Positions 1-9,311 are shown, counted from the stretch's first letter. The stretch: DNA of 64,000 nucleotides from Paenibacillus dendritiformis (GCF_945605565.1 NZ_OX216966.1:2906001-2970000); one strand, 5' to 3'. Translations and numbers: made by a program. Notes: a model not told the origin generated them from the letters alone.

Positions 1-2479
1 CGGACGGCGGCGATGGCGCCTTGCCGTCGTCCTTGCGCGGATCGACCTTCGCAGGCGCGTCGGTATTGGCGTCCTCCGGTAAATAGGAGGACAGCGAGCG
101 CCGCTGGCTGCTCGAAGACAGATGGTTCAGCGCTTGCTTCAGCTCCTCGATCAGCTCTTGAATCGGCTTCTCGCGCTTCATGACCACTTTCTCGCGGGTC
201 ATATCGTCAGGCGTCGTATCTTGCGGGATATAGTTGACGCCGTCATACGTGATGTATTTCATCCTCTGCAGCGCATCTTCCGTCTCTGTCGGCACGAATT
301 TCCGATTGAACAAATCCGTTACGTAGCGGCCGGCCTGCTTCGTCAGCTCGTTCGGAAGCTTCCCGCTCAATCCGGAGACGGTCATCCGCACAATGCCTTC
401 AGGCTGGCTGAACTTCTTCGTCTCGAACACTTCCGGCTTCAATTTGTTCACTTCGTTCATTACTTTGGACCAGATCTCCGTGGAACGGGAATAGGCGTCC
501 CGATTCAATACGTGAATCTGCTGGTCATATCCGACCCATACGCCCATCGTCACATCCGGCGTGTAGCCGATGAACCAGGTGTCGGCATAGTTCTGGGTCG
601 AACCAGTCTTGGCGGCCACTTCCACTTGGCCGAACAGATCGAACTCCCACTGCACCCGGCGTCCGGTACCGCGAGGATCGGTAATGACGGTTTTCATCAT
701 ATCCGTCATCAAATACGCGCTCTGCTCGGACACGACCGGCTTCGGATCGACTTTGTGCTGATATATGATTTTGCCGTTCGAATCGACGATCTTGGCTATC
801 ATGTACGGATCGTTATACTTCCCGCCGTTGGCGATAACGCCGAAGGCGTTGGTGATCTCTTCCACGGTAACGCCATAGCGAAGGCCGCCGATAACCCCGG
901 TCTGGGCGTAATAATCTTCCGGCTGAATCGTCGTAATGCCGAGCTTCTGGAGGAAGTCAAGCGCCTGCTTGACACCCAGCTTCTCTATGTAGATCTTGAG
1001 CGCCGGCAAGTTAAGCGATTCATTCAGCGCCTTTCTCGCGGTAACGAGCCCCTGGTATCTCATATTCGCGTTGCCGGGAATATGGTAGCCCTTGGAACCG
1101 TCCTTCAGTACCATCGGCGCGTCATCCAGTATCGAGGCCGGCTGAATCAAGCCTTGATCCAGAGCTGGCAAATATGCGGCTAACGGCTTCATCGTCGAAC
1201 CCGGCTGGCGCAACATCTGCGTGGCGAAGTTCATCTGCTCCTCATAGAAATCCCGGCCTTCGATCATGCCGAGGACTGCCCCGGTATGATGATCGATCAT
1301 CATCGCAGCGACTTGCTCCAAGCCCTTCGTCTCGCTGTACGGAGAGAAGTTGCTCGCGTCATTGGCTACATTTTTCATGGCCTTGTAAATCTTCTTGTCA
1401 ATCGTGGTATAGACTTTGTACCCGCCGTGGAGCAGTTGCTCCCGGGCGTTCTGCAGCAATTCCGCATTCTCGCGCTTGCGCAGATCGGCCCTCGTGAATT
1501 CCGGGTATTTCTGCAGGACAAGCACTTCAGCGGCAGCCCGCTCGGCTTCCAGCATCAGGTATGGATAAATCGCATATGCCTTCGCATTTGGCTTGGCGAT
1601 GGAGCCCCGGATGTCAAATGCCAATGCTTCGTCATATTGCTGCTGCGTAATTTTATGCTCTTCGAGCATGCGTTTCAGTACTAGCTTCTGGCGCTTGATG
1701 GCTCTCTCGATGCCTTCCTCATTGACTTCTCCCTTGCCCGTGAACGCGGAATAGGCGGAAGGGAGCTGGGGAAGACCGGCCAAATACGCCGATTGGGCGA
1801 TATTCAGCTTATCAAGCTTGTCGATATTGAAGATTCCTTTGGCCGCTGCCTTGATGCCGTACAGATTGTACCCGCTCGAGCCGTTCCCGAACGAGACCTT
1901 GTTCAAGTAAGCGGTCAATATTTCTTCCTTCGACAGCATGCGCTCGATGCGCAGGGAGAGAAAAATCTCTTTGGCTTTCCGGCTGTCGGTCCGATCCAAG
2001 GTCAAAAACACTTGTCTCGCCAACTGCTGGGTCAAGGTGCTCCCGCCTGTCTGCACCGGCTTATTCAGCACTTTTTGCATAACAGCCCGGGACAGCCCCC
2101 GGATATCAATGCCCATATGCTCGAAAAAACGGTTGTCTTCCGTTGCGATAAGCGCGTCGATAACGGTCTGCGGAATCTCATCCATGGTTACCGGCCGTCT
2201 GTCTTCATCGGTGCGAAGCTGGCCGATAGGAGAGCCGTCATTAAAATATACAAAACCTGTGAATGCATTTTCTTGAATCTTCTGCTCGATGTATTCCCGG
2301 GAACGAATCGGTTCATCCTTCACGAGGGAAGTGACGTAGCCGATGCCAGCACCGCCTACGAATAAGCAACATAGAATACCGAGCAGCATGAGCCACTTCG
2401 TGACGGTCCAGATTCGACGTCCAACCGACTTTTTTGGCCTCGGTTTATCGTCCTTTTCCGTCAGTTTCTCATCTACCAT
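1..2479 (-). CDS. Class A penicillin-binding protein, PBP1A family (3' end outside window)
   Basis: Bifunctional peptidoglycan glycosyltransferase/transpeptidase that polymerises and crosslinks cell wall at the outer face of the membrane. The visible 826 codons start at ATG 2479 behind a TCC-rich complement of an AAGGAGG site. Seen in order: a short basic cytoplasmic tail; one membrane segment at about residues 26-50; a GT51 domain with EDNRFFEHMG near residue 115 and GGSTLTQQL near 140; then a transpeptidase domain with STMK (SxxK) near residue 427, an SLN motif and KTGS near 622. A Ser/Pro-rich hydrophilic tail follows and continues beyond base 1, so the C-terminus is not visible. It could equally be called PBP1, PBP2c/PbpF or PonA type, because these paralogs cannot be separated by eye. 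An extended -10 (TGGTATAAT on the minus strand, 2513-2521) lies just upstream. Confidence 0.93.
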   Translation of the reverse strand, partial: MVDEKLTEKDDKPRPKKSVGRRIWTVTKWLMLLGILCCLFVGGAGIGYVTSLVKDEPIRSREYIEQKIQENAFTGFVYFNDGSPIGQLRTDEDRRPVTMDEIPQTVIDALIATEDNRFFEHMGIDIRGLSRAVMQKVLNKPVQTGGSTLTQQLARQVFLTLDRTDSRKAKEIFLSLRIERMLSKEEILTAYLNKVSFGNGSSGYNLYGIKAAAKGIFNIDKLDKLNIAQSAYLAGLPQLPSAYSAFTGKGEVNEEGIERAIKRQKLVLKRMLEEHKITQQQYDEALAFDIRGSIAKPNAKAYAIYPYLMLEAERAAAEVLVLQKYPEFTRADLRKRENAELLQNAREQLLHGGYKVYTTIDKKIYKAMKNVANDASNFSPYSETKGLEQVAAMMIDHHTGAVLGMIEGRDFYEEQMNFATQMLRQPGSTMKPLAAYLPALDQGLIQPASILDDAPMVLKDGSKGYHIPGNANMRYQGLVTARKALNESLNLPALKIYIEKLGVKQALDFLQKLGITTIQPEDYYAQTGVIGGLRYGVTVEEITNAFGVIANGGKYNDPYMIAKIVDSNGKIIYQHKVDPKPVVSEQSAYLMTDMMKTVITDPRGTGRRVQWEFDLFGQVEVAAKTGSTQNYADTWFIGYTPDVTMGVWVGYDQQIHVLNRDAYSRSTEIWSKVMNEVNKLKPEVFETKKFSQPEGIVRMTVSGLSGKLPNELTKQAGRYVTDLFNRKFVPTETEDALQRMKYITYDGVNYIPQDTTPDDMTREKVVMKREKPIQELIEELKQALNHLSSSSQRRSLSSYLPEDANTDAPAKVDPRKDDGKAPSPPS

Positions 2480-3046
2480 GCATTTTTTCCTCCTTATATT
2501 GCAGCGCTTTCCATTATACCACAAAAGTTGATTTGGTAGATGTTACTTTCCTTAGCTGCTTACAAAATGTATGTAGGTCATAAGAGGAAGGCGAAGCAAA
2601 CGATTTGGCGAACGTGATCGGTTGTGTTATAAGTTAATTTATCTTGCAAAAACACGAATATGATAAAGGGATGACACAATCAGTAGATGTCCGGCATTGT
2701 ACAGGCCAGAGAGCCGGCGGGTGGTGTGAATCGGCCGATGCGGAACAGAGAATTACAATTCTGGAGCATCGACTCAAAATCGATGATCCGAATGCCGAAC
2801 TGGCACTTGGGGATGGAGATATCGTTACAAGTAGGCAAGTGCAAATTCGCGATAGTGAAGCTTGTATAATATAGGTAAGCATCAGAATAAGCAAGCCTCC
2901 GGTACCACGAAGAGAGTGGAGTTGGAGGCTTCCTGCTTAATTCTAAGGGATGCGGCTGTCTTTTTCTTTGCAGCTAGGTGCAATCCTGCGTTTGTACAGT
3001 AATTTCTGCCTTTCGGGCTCCTTCTAGATGAAATTACTGCAAATGC
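2480..3046. other. Intergenic region, no convincing gene
   Basis: About 570 bases between the PBP gene and the mobile element. Short open frames on both strands (for example 2644-2874 on plus) have no ribosome binding site and no recognisable motif, so I do not call them. The region holds a hairpin at 2892-2931 (AAGCCTCC and GGAGGCTT arms), possibly a terminator remnant. The first copies of the interspersed TGCAGTTTTGCAGG-type repeat begin near 2980. Confidence 0.5.
2892..2931. terminator. Hairpin, possible terminator
   Basis: Inverted arms AAGCCTCC and GGAGGCTT are separated by about 24 bases and flanked by AGCA/TGCT, which can extend pairing. There is no clear T run and no gene immediately before it, so the role is uncertain. 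Confidence 0.3.
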
Positions 3047-3161
3047 CAGGCTGTTGGAAAACCCCTTTTTTTCGGAGGGTGAGTACCTAATCGAAACTTG
3101 GCATTCAGAGCGTCATCGCCTTCTGGAGACATCCTAATCTCCTGGGGTTTTAACGTGTGGA

Positions 3162-3345
3162 GGGAATTGCTGCTATTTTACAGGATTTTCGGCTCAATGA
3201 GTCCACATTTCGAGGAATTGCTGCACGGCTACATCATTTTAGGCCCTTTTTAGCTAAGTCGAGGAGAAACGGGTGAAATTGCTGCAGTTTTACAGGATTC
3301 CCTTTCTGGTGAAGTCGTCCCTACCGAATTGCTGTATTTTATACG
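3162..3345 (+). repeat. Cluster of interspersed TGCAGTTTTACAGGAT-type repeats
   Basis: Four spaced copies of a GAATTGCTGCA-(N)TTTTACAGGATT motif lie at about 3162, 3212, 3276 and 3328, at 50-60 base intervals. Related copies flank the element near 2980, 3030, 4960, 4996, 5042, 5193 and 5240. The same family recurs at about 24.66, 26.12, 26.18, 26.23, 57.18, 57.25 and 57.29 kb. All copies are intergenic. Confidence 0.6.
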
Positions 3346-3475
3346 AAAATAAAAACGTTGAAGTAAGCACGACAGCCCTTTCAAAATGTATGAATAGAAC
3401 TTTTTCGGGCCATTATTACTCTAAGAAAGCAAAAAAAGACTCACCCCCCGAAAATGATCACATCATTTTCAAAAT

Positions 3476-4708
3476 TTAGCTTGTTTCGTTTTCAGTTAGT
3501 TGAAGTGCAAAGCCCAGCTCTTGGAGTTTCTTTACGTAAAAATTAGCTGTTCTTTGTTTAGACATGCGTACCTGCATGTCTATTTCTTTGTATGGCGTTC
3601 CTTCTTTCATCATGGCATAAATGATCTTAATTAAGAGATGTCCGGTTGCTACGCTTGCTGTTTTTTCGCCTCGTCGTTTCCGTATCCGTCTAAAGTGCTC
3701 ACCTATTCGATTCCTTGACCTGTAATTTGCCCATGCCGCTTGCGTTATGCTACGTTTCAGATACTTGTTCCCTTGCAGGCATTTCCGGCTTTTCTTGCGC
3801 CCCGCGCTCTCATTATTACCTGGAGATACCCCTGCCCATGAGGTGAATTGCTCGACCGTGGGAAAACGCGTGGCGATATCCGGCCCCATTTCTGCAAATA
3901 TAGCGGAAGCGCAAGACTTGTCAATTCCGGGAATGCTGTCTAAACACTCAATCTCTTTTCGATAAGGCTCAAGCTGTTCGTCGATTAATGATTCAATTTC
4001 TTGCAGTTCTGCTTCCTCGAACAGCAGGTGCTTCCAGTGTGCACGCATCATAACACGATGATGTCGCCGTAGCTGACCATTCAGAGCTTCAACTAACTGA
4101 GGCACTTTTGTTTTTAGCTTGGTTTTGACAAGTTCGCGTACGTCATCTTCTACGAGCACTTCTCCGTCCATGAGCTTTTCCAGAAGCAGACGCCCGGATA
4201 CGCCGAACAAATCGCTCATAAAACTCGTAAGCTTGATGTTTCCGTCTTGAAGAATTTTATGGATACCATTCTCCTCAGAAGCAATGGTCACCACGATTCT
4301 CAGACGATACCTCGTTAGATCTCGTAAATCCCGCAAATGCTGCGGCAACACCACGCTTGGTTGAATGAGACCACAACGATGAAGTTGTGCAATCCACTCC
4401 GCATCTTTCTTGTCTGTCTTACGCCCTGGTGTATTCTTGATTTGTTTAGCGTTAGCCAACACTAAATGGCAGCTAGACTCCAAAATATTCCATACCGGTT
4501 TCCACAGCACACCTGTGCTCTCCATGGCTACTTCTTTACACTCATGTGCGTTAAGCCAGTCTTGAAGTCGGAGTAGTTCGGTAGTCGTTGTTCCAAAGCT
4601 TTCGATGACTTTCTTGGGCTTGGATTCTAAATCCCCGTAAAGGATACAGGCAACTACCGTTTTTTGATGGACATCTAATCCGCAACAGCATTCGCGTACG
4701 GCATCCAT
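3476..4708 (-). CDS. IS110-family transposase (DEDD recombinase)
   Basis: DNA recombinase of the DEDD type with a C-terminal serine-containing Transposase_20 domain, working with a bridge RNA in studied members. Near the N-terminus is CGLDVHQKTV, which carries the first catalytic Asp. MESTGVLW and KTDKKDAEWIA carry the later acidic residues, and the second domain contains SIPGID, FAEMGPDI and WAGVSPGNNESAG with the nucleophile Ser. I start at ATG 4708, with AGGTG seven bases upstream; an in-frame ATG at 4771 would add 21 residues. The 410-residue length is normal for the family and the frame is intact, so the element may still be active. The gene ends just inside the palindrome at 3450-3470. 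Confidence 0.9.
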   Translation of the reverse strand: MDAVRECCCGLDVHQKTVVACILYGDLESKPKKVIESFGTTTTELLRLQDWLNAHECKEVAMESTGVLWKPVWNILESSCHLVLANAKQIKNTPGRKTDKKDAEWIAQLHRCGLIQPSVVLPQHLRDLRDLTRYRLRIVVTIASEENGIHKILQDGNIKLTSFMSDLFGVSGRLLLEKLMDGEVLVEDDVRELVKTKLKTKVPQLVEALNGQLRRHHRVMMRAHWKHLLFEEAELQEIESLIDEQLEPYRKEIECLDSIPGIDKSCASAIFAEMGPDIATRFPTVEQFTSWAGVSPGNNESAGRKKSRKCLQGNKYLKRSITQAAWANYRSRNRIGEHFRRIRKRRGEKTASVATGHLLIKIIYAMMKEGTPYKEIDMQVRMSKQRTANFYVKKLQELGFALQLTENETS

Positions 4709-4935
4709 GCTTGCACCTGCTTTCATGTGTACTAACAAATCATGCGATCTGAATAAAGAAATTTTATACACGCACTTGGGTGTGCATTGGGCGGTTCTCG
4801 CGATCGCAATTGGACGGTTTGTGCAACAGGGTCGTACCCCAATAATACAGTCGTCCTTGGATTTGTTAGTCTCATGATTACCATCTACAGTAACTTTAAA
4901 AGTTTACATCTACCTATTTTCATTCTGGGGGGTGA
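4709..4935 (-). ncRNA. Candidate bridge-RNA locus of the IS110 element
   Basis: This is the non-coding stretch upstream of the transposase on its own strand. In IS110-group elements such as IS621 this is where the structured bridge RNA that pairs with target and donor DNA is made. I can see hairpin potential but did not fold it and cannot identify the guide loops. The call rests on position and on family knowledge only. Confidence 0.35.
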
Positions 4936-5332
4936 CGTCGTAGACGTCATGGGGGTTTGTGCAGGATTTTGCCTACTGAATCAACGTGTCTTGCGAAACC
5001 GTGCAGTTTTGAGGACTTCGCCTATCGGATAGACATTTCATTGTGCAGTTTTCAGGCACTTCGATCAGATAAAATTTTTCTACTGAGAGACAGGTCCTGA
5101 TGAAGTGTCCAAAAATCCTTAGGACTTTCTCAACAGCCTGAAATGCGCATCTTTTTCGCTTATTTCCTCATATTTTTTTAAGTGATATAGTGGAAATTGC
5201 TGCATTGGCGCAGGAACTTCATCACGGGGCTGATGCGCTTACGATAATGCTGTAGTTTTGCATGATTATTTGAAACAACCTTCTAAACGAATACCGTTCC
5301 CGGTGTTCAGCGCCAACAAAAAAGGACGCAAA

Positions 5333-5361
5333 AAATCGCCGTCCATACGGAACGGCGATTC
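5333..5361 (-). terminator. rpsD terminator
   Basis: On the minus strand, AATCGCCGT, a loop and ACGGCGATT are followed by TTTTTT just downstream of the rpsD stop. This is a textbook intrinsic terminator. Confidence 0.85.
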
Positions 5362-5381
5362 GCTGCCTCAAGATGAGAATC

Positions 5382-5984
5382 TTAACGGCTGTAAAACTCG
5401 ACGATTTGCTTCTCGTCGATCTCTTGGGACAATTCTCCGCGCTCTGGCAGGCGGATGAACTTGCCTTCAAGAGCAGCTTCGTTGAATTCCAAGTAGTTCG
5501 GAAGGTGATGACGGCCTTCCATCGCTTCTTTGATTACTTTCAGGCTGCGGCTTCTCTCGCGAAGACCGATAACGTCGCCTGGAGTAACAATGTAGGATGG
5601 GATGTCGACTTTCTTGCCATTCACCGTAACGTGGCCATGAGCAACCAATTGGCGCGCGCCTGCACGGGAGTTCGAGAACCCGAGGCGGTAAACCAGGTTG
5701 TCCAGACGGCTCTCCAGCAGGAACATGAAGTTCTCACCGGCGATGCCTTGCATTTTCGCTGCACGATCGAACAAGGTGCGGAATTGCTTCTCGCCCAAGC
5801 CGTACATGTGGCGAAGCTTTTGCTTCTCTTGCAATTGAATAGCGTAGCCGCTCAATTTTTTGCGCATTCCCGGACCATGTTGTCCTGGAGGATAAGCGCG
5901 GTTTTTCAATTCTTTGCCTGTGCCGCTCAGAGAAATGCCAAGACGGCGGCTCAATTTGAACTTAGGACCTGTGTAACGTGCCAT
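5382..5984 (-). CDS. rpsD: 30S ribosomal protein S4
   Basis: Primary 16S rRNA-binding protein of the small subunit, which nucleates assembly of the 30S body. The 200-residue product starts [16 protein letters not shown], the standard S4 N-terminus. It has the YPPGQHG segment and an S4 RNA-binding domain from about residue 90 ([14 protein letters not shown] and [10 protein letters not shown]). The start at 5984 has GGAGT upstream. It stands alone, as in Bacillus, with its own promoter and terminator. In Bacillus S4 represses its own mRNA through the 5' leader, and the roughly 160-base leader here would fit that. Confidence 0.98.
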   Translation of the reverse strand: MARYTGPKFKLSRRLGISLSGTGKELKNRAYPPGQHGPGMRKKLSGYAIQLQEKQKLRHMYGLGEKQFRTLFDRAAKMQGIAGENFMFLLESRLDNLVYRLGFSNSRAGARQLVAHGHVTVNGKKVDIPSYIVTPGDVIGLRERSRSLKVIKEAMEGRHHLPNYLEFNEAALEGKFIRLPERGELSQEIDEKQIVEFYSR

Positions 5985-6399
5985 ATGAAAGTTGACTCCT
6001 TCTCAAACGAAATGTTAGATAATGGGTCGCTTTGCGCCGATTCCCATCCTCATGCCGATAGCGATCAGCTCCGGTACGGGGTTTCAGCCGCTGCCCGTCC
6101 GGCGATGGAAATACGTGAGGGTGACACAACAGTTCTCCCCTTATACATCTAATAATTCTATAAGATCATCGGGCCGAATGTCAAGACGGTCTGCTGCAAA
6201 TCTCGTGCTTTTCAAAGTTTCTCGCTAATCATAGAAAAGCGGCAACGATTCGACAAGATGCGGCTTACATAACCGTAGATCTTTCGACATAGTTCTTATG
6301 ACCTAAAAAACTTTTAAAGGTTGTGTGGAAGTAGTACATTTTAGTAGAAATATATTGTATGATAGTAGGAGACCACCCTTTATATAGAAGGAGAAGAGC
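5985..6399. other. Divergent intergenic region: rpsD leader and upstream of the GGDEF gene
   Basis: About 415 bases between two divergent genes. The left half (5985-6150) is the untranslated leader of rpsD, a candidate S4 autoregulatory site whose structure I did not compute. The right half is AT-rich and must hold the promoter of the diguanylate cyclase gene; TATGAT near 6358-6363 could be its -10, but no good -35 is visible. Confidence 0.5.
6155..6184 (-). promoter_or_regulatory. rpsD sigma-A promoter
   Basis: On the minus strand TTGACA (6179-6184), an 18-base spacer and TAGAAT (6155-6160) form a near-consensus housekeeping promoter. Transcription would start near 6148 and give a leader of about 160 bases before rpsD. 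Confidence 0.75.
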
Positions 6400-8358
6400 A
6401 TGACGGAACGTCTAGTCCATCACCAGCCAATCGAATCGGACAAGAAGGTTGCAGGGACGAACGGTCCAGTTCCGAACGGAACCTGGGATCCGCAGCCTCT
6501 ATCACGGGACAGCTGGGTGCTGCAGCGGGATGTGAACGTTCACGACTTCCCTTATTTGCAGCCGCTGCTGCAATCCGCCTACAAGGAATGGGTGGATGAT
6601 CTGCCCGCCCGTGCCTGTGTCTTGCGAGGCCGCATGGCGTTATTCGACTATGCGGGCAAGTGGATGGCGGGCGACTCCGAATTAGCCGGCGAAGCTGCAG
6701 CCAATCTCGCAGCCGCTGCCGCGCTCCAGGAACGCAGGCTGGCTCTCCAGACGGGATTCGGCTTCTTCTATGCCGTCTGCCCGCTGCTGAACGAGCGGGA
6801 TGAGAGCTTCGCCGCAGTCGTATGCCGATTGGACGGGGAGCCGGATGAATCGTTCTCCGCAGGCATGGATGCATGGGTTTATGGACTTCGAACGCACTTT
6901 TACCGGCAATTCGAGCTGGTCTTTGTAGACGAGCTGGCGCGAACGCTGAGAACGGCCGAACGGGATCTGAAGCGCCGCGACGTGCTGCATGGCGCTATCC
7001 GGCATATGCATGACCGCATTAATGTCGATGCCGTATTGTCGCAGATTATGAGCAGCGTCGAGCAGCTGGTTCCGGAAGCGCGGATCGAGGTTTATTTGTC
7101 CCAGGATCACATCAGCTCGAATCCGAAGGTGAAGCCTTTATTGTTCCAGCCGGGAAGCGACGGCGTCGTGCGTCAAGCCTTCATGAAGGGAGAAGTATGT
7201 TATGAACGTGACGGAGCGGACAGTGATACGGAAGTAGGGTTTGCGCTGTGCGGCAAGCAGGGAGCCTATGGCGTGATTAAGGTCAGCTTTCCCGGGATGG
7301 CGCCGGATCCTTCTGATGTGCAGCTGATTCAGCTTATTGTGGAGACGGCCGGCACGGCCTTCGAGAATGCCCGTCTTCATGAACAGGCCAATGAAGTCAT
7401 ACAGGAGCTGCGGTTCATCAATGACTTGACGAAGCGCATCAATCAGAGCTTGCGGCTGCGGGATGTGTTCCATGACGCGACCCACGAGCTGCTGCGCGTG
7501 TTTCGGGCGGACTTTTGCATGCTGCTTCAATTGAACGAGGAACGGCAGTGCTATGAAGTGGTATCCTGCAACATGGACGAATTCGATGATGCGTATCTGT
7601 CCTTCGATGAAGGATTGTTCGGTCATATATATTTGGAAAAGGAACCGGTCATCGTATCCGATATTGCGGTGGACGTACCCGCGTCCATGCAGTTTTTCGA
7701 GAAGCTGAATTATCATTCCGTCATCGCCGCGCCCTTGTTCGGCAGCGGGGAGATGGTGGGCATCGTCATTCTTGCCGATCGGCGCAAGCAATTCTTCACG
7801 TACGACAATTTCAAGCTGCTCCAGATGCTGGCGACCCACATCGGGCTGGCGATCGCGAATGCGGCGCTCCATAGCAGGGTCAAGCATCTCGCCAACAAAG
7901 ATCAGCTGACCGGGTTGTATGCGCGCCATTACTTGGACAAGCAGATCCAGCGCCAGCAAAAGAACGACTTCTGCGGTTCGCTTATTGTCGTGGACATCGA
8001 TTATTTCAAGCAGATCAATGACCGCTACGGCCACCAGGTGGGCGATAAAATATTGAATCAGGTCAGTCACATTATACGCAGTTCGATTCGCGAATCCGAT
8101 ATCGCTGCCCGCTGGGGCGGCGAGGAGCTGGCGGTATACCTTCCGCAGCTCAGCATCAGCCAGACTATCCGGGTTGCAGAACGGATTCGGACCCGGGTGG
8201 CTAACGAGACGGAACCGCATGTCACGGTCTCCTGCGGCATCGCCGATTGGAGCTGGCAGGACGATATGGTCAGTGTCGAATCGCTGTTCTACCGTGCTGA
8301 CATGGCGCTGTATGAAGCGAAGGACAGCGGCCGGAATCAGATCCGCATCAGCACCTAG
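6400..8358 (+). CDS. GAF-domain diguanylate cyclase (GGDEF)
   Basis: Predicted to make the second messenger cyclic di-GMP from two GTP in response to a ligand or redox cue sensed by GAF-type domains. The 652-residue product has an uncharacterised N-terminal third, two GAF-like segments (about residues 190-320 and 345-490) and a C-terminal GGDEF domain (about 495-650) starting at DQLTGLYARHYLD. The active-site signature is GGEEL near residue 573, a variant of GG(D/E)EF with Leu in last place. Five residues before it is RESD, matching the RxxD inhibitory site, so product feedback is likely. No membrane segment or EAL domain is seen. ATG 6400 follows AGAAGGAG. A terminator lies 50 bases downstream, so it is probably monocistronic. 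Confidence 0.9.
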   Translation: MTERLVHHQPIESDKKVAGTNGPVPNGTWDPQPLSRDSWVLQRDVNVHDFPYLQPLLQSAYKEWVDDLPARACVLRGRMALFDYAGKWMAGDSELAGEAAANLAAAAALQERRLALQTGFGFFYAVCPLLNERDESFAAVVCRLDGEPDESFSAGMDAWVYGLRTHFYRQFELVFVDELARTLRTAERDLKRRDVLHGAIRHMHDRINVDAVLSQIMSSVEQLVPEARIEVYLSQDHISSNPKVKPLLFQPGSDGVVRQAFMKGEVCYERDGADSDTEVGFALCGKQGAYGVIKVSFPGMAPDPSDVQLIQLIVETAGTAFENARLHEQANEVIQELRFINDLTKRINQSLRLRDVFHDATHELLRVFRADFCMLLQLNEERQCYEVVSCNMDEFDDAYLSFDEGLFGHIYLEKEPVIVSDIAVDVPASMQFFEKLNYHSVIAAPLFGSGEMVGIVILADRRKQFFTYDNFKLLQMLATHIGLAIANAALHSRVKHLANKDQLTGLYARHYLDKQIQRQQKNDFCGSLIVVDIDYFKQINDRYGHQVGDKILNQVSHIIRSSIRESDIAARWGGEELAVYLPQLSISQTIRVAERIRTRVANETEPHVTVSCGIADWSWQDDMVSVESLFYRADMALYEAKDSGRNQIRIST

Positions 8359-8410
8359 CATGCGGTGCTGCCTGATGAATAATCCTAATTCAAGCGTGAG
8401 ACGATAGTAG

Positions 8411-8437
8411 AGATGGGCGATCAATGCCCATCTCTTT
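8411..8437 (+). terminator. Terminator after the GGDEF gene
   Basis: Arms GAGATGGGC and GCCCATCTC around GATCAAT are followed by TTTCTATTT. Strong intrinsic terminator shape. Confidence 0.8.
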
Positions 8438-8513
8438 CTATTTCGGTAAATCGGCCCCTTTTTTTTAGGGGAATTGCAAATTTTCTTGCGACAAGAGAAG
8501 GGGAGGATTCGTT

Positions 8514-9311
8514 ATGGGCGGGACGATAGGCCGGGGGCGAAGATGCGCGTTGTTGTCCGCAATGATCACCGGATTCGTCATCCTGTTGCACGGGTGCGGA
8601 GTAACCGCCAATCCCGAGGACATATTGAACCGGGCCCTGAGCGGAGTCGGGGGCCAGGATCAAGTGCGGTTCGAAGGCTTGGCCGAGATCTGTGTCGGCG
8701 AGGACATGCTGCTGACCAAGCAATTCCGGTATGAAGGAGAGGCGAAGCAGCACAAGGGCGTCCATATGAAGATGAGCGCCGATATGGACCAGCGGACGAC
8801 CGCCAAGCGTTGGAATCCGGTAGCGCAGATGGATCAATTGCAGCGAATCGCGAAGAAGCAGGTCTCGTTCCTGCCTCAACAAGAGGAGGCGCGCGTCGGG
8901 GCTAAGGGCAGCGGACAGGAGAACAAGGCGGATCAAGAAGGGAGAGACCTGGTTCCGCTGCAAGTAACGTTGTCCGACGAGGATGCGAAGCGAATCTATA
9001 TCAACCAGTTGGAGGAGGATTATAAGCGGATCATCATTCCTTCCGAGCCGTATCAGAAAATACGCCGTTCGCTGAGCGATCAGGAACGGAACCAATTGGA
9101 TGCGGAGCTGAAGACGATCGTGGACCACAGCCGGGCAGACCTGGATCAAAAGCTGAAGGACGCCAGCATCGCCGGACGTTATGTCGTATGGGTAGAACGG
9201 CGTCATGCCTTGCCTGTCATGCTGGAAGGGTGGTTCACGGCCGGCTACAATGACAACGGCAAGGAACGCCGGGAGACCGTTCATACGAAGACCCGGTTCT
9301 CTTATAAGTAA
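8514..9311 (+). CDS. Putative lipoprotein of unknown function
   Basis: A 265-residue product with a basic N-terminus, a hydrophobic stretch (ALLSAMITGFVILL) and LHGCG, a lipobox-like site that would put the acylated Cys at residue 28; His at the -2 position is atypical. The rest is hydrophilic and rich in Lys, Glu and Gln, with no family I recognise. The segment from about residue 195 reads like an alpha-helical region and the C-terminus is beta-like. It starts at ATG 8514, with GGGGAGG 11-17 bases upstream. It lies between a terminator and an aminopeptidase gene with its own promoter, so it gives no operon clue. Likely anchored on the outer face of the membrane. Confidence 0.7.
   Translation: MGGTIGRGRRCALLSAMITGFVILLHGCGVTANPEDILNRALSGVGGQDQVRFEGLAEICVGEDMLLTKQFRYEGEAKQHKGVHMKMSADMDQRTTAKRWNPVAQMDQLQRIAKKQVSFLPQQEEARVGAKGSGQENKADQEGRDLVPLQVTLSDEDAKRIYINQLEEDYKRIIIPSEPYQKIRRSLSDQERNQLDAELKTIVDHSRADLDQKLKDASIAGRYVVWVERRHALPVMLEGWFTAGYNDNGKERRETVHTKTRFSYK

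Larger units (their letters stand above)
3441..4935 (-). mobile_element. IS110-family insertion sequence (approximate limits)
   Basis: The limits are a guess from a 9-bp inverted pair, TCACCCCCC at 3441-3449 and GGGGGGTGA at 4927-4935, that encloses the transposase and gives a 1.5-kb element, the usual IS110 size. Next to each arm is a perfect palindrome: GAAAATGAT-CAC-ATCATTTTC at 3450-3470 and TGACGTC-GTA-GACGTCA at 4933-4949. IS110 proper has no true terminal inverted repeats, whereas the IS1111 group has short subterminal ones. Exact ends need comparison with an empty site. Confidence 0.45.
3047..5140. mobile_element. TIR-bounded element containing an IS110 insertion
   Basis: The sequence begins CAGGCTGTTGGAAAACCCC (3047-3065) and ends in GGACTTTCTCAACAGCCTG (5122-5140), whose reverse complement is CAGGCTGTTGAGAAAGTCC. 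The first ten bases of the inverted ends are identical and 14 of 19 match overall. The bases immediately outside are AAATGC on both sides (3041-3046 and 5141-5146), a perfect 6-bp direct repeat that looks like a target-site duplication. IS110 elements lack such ends and duplications. The simplest reading is therefore an older inverted-repeat element or MITE into which the IS110 element (about 3441-4935) later inserted. No transposase of its own is left. Confidence 0.6.

Noticed and set aside
2644..2874. Small open frames on both strands in the gap after the PBP gene
   Set aside because: No ribosome site at a usable distance, no recognisable motif, and three overlapping frames compete; more likely random open sequence.
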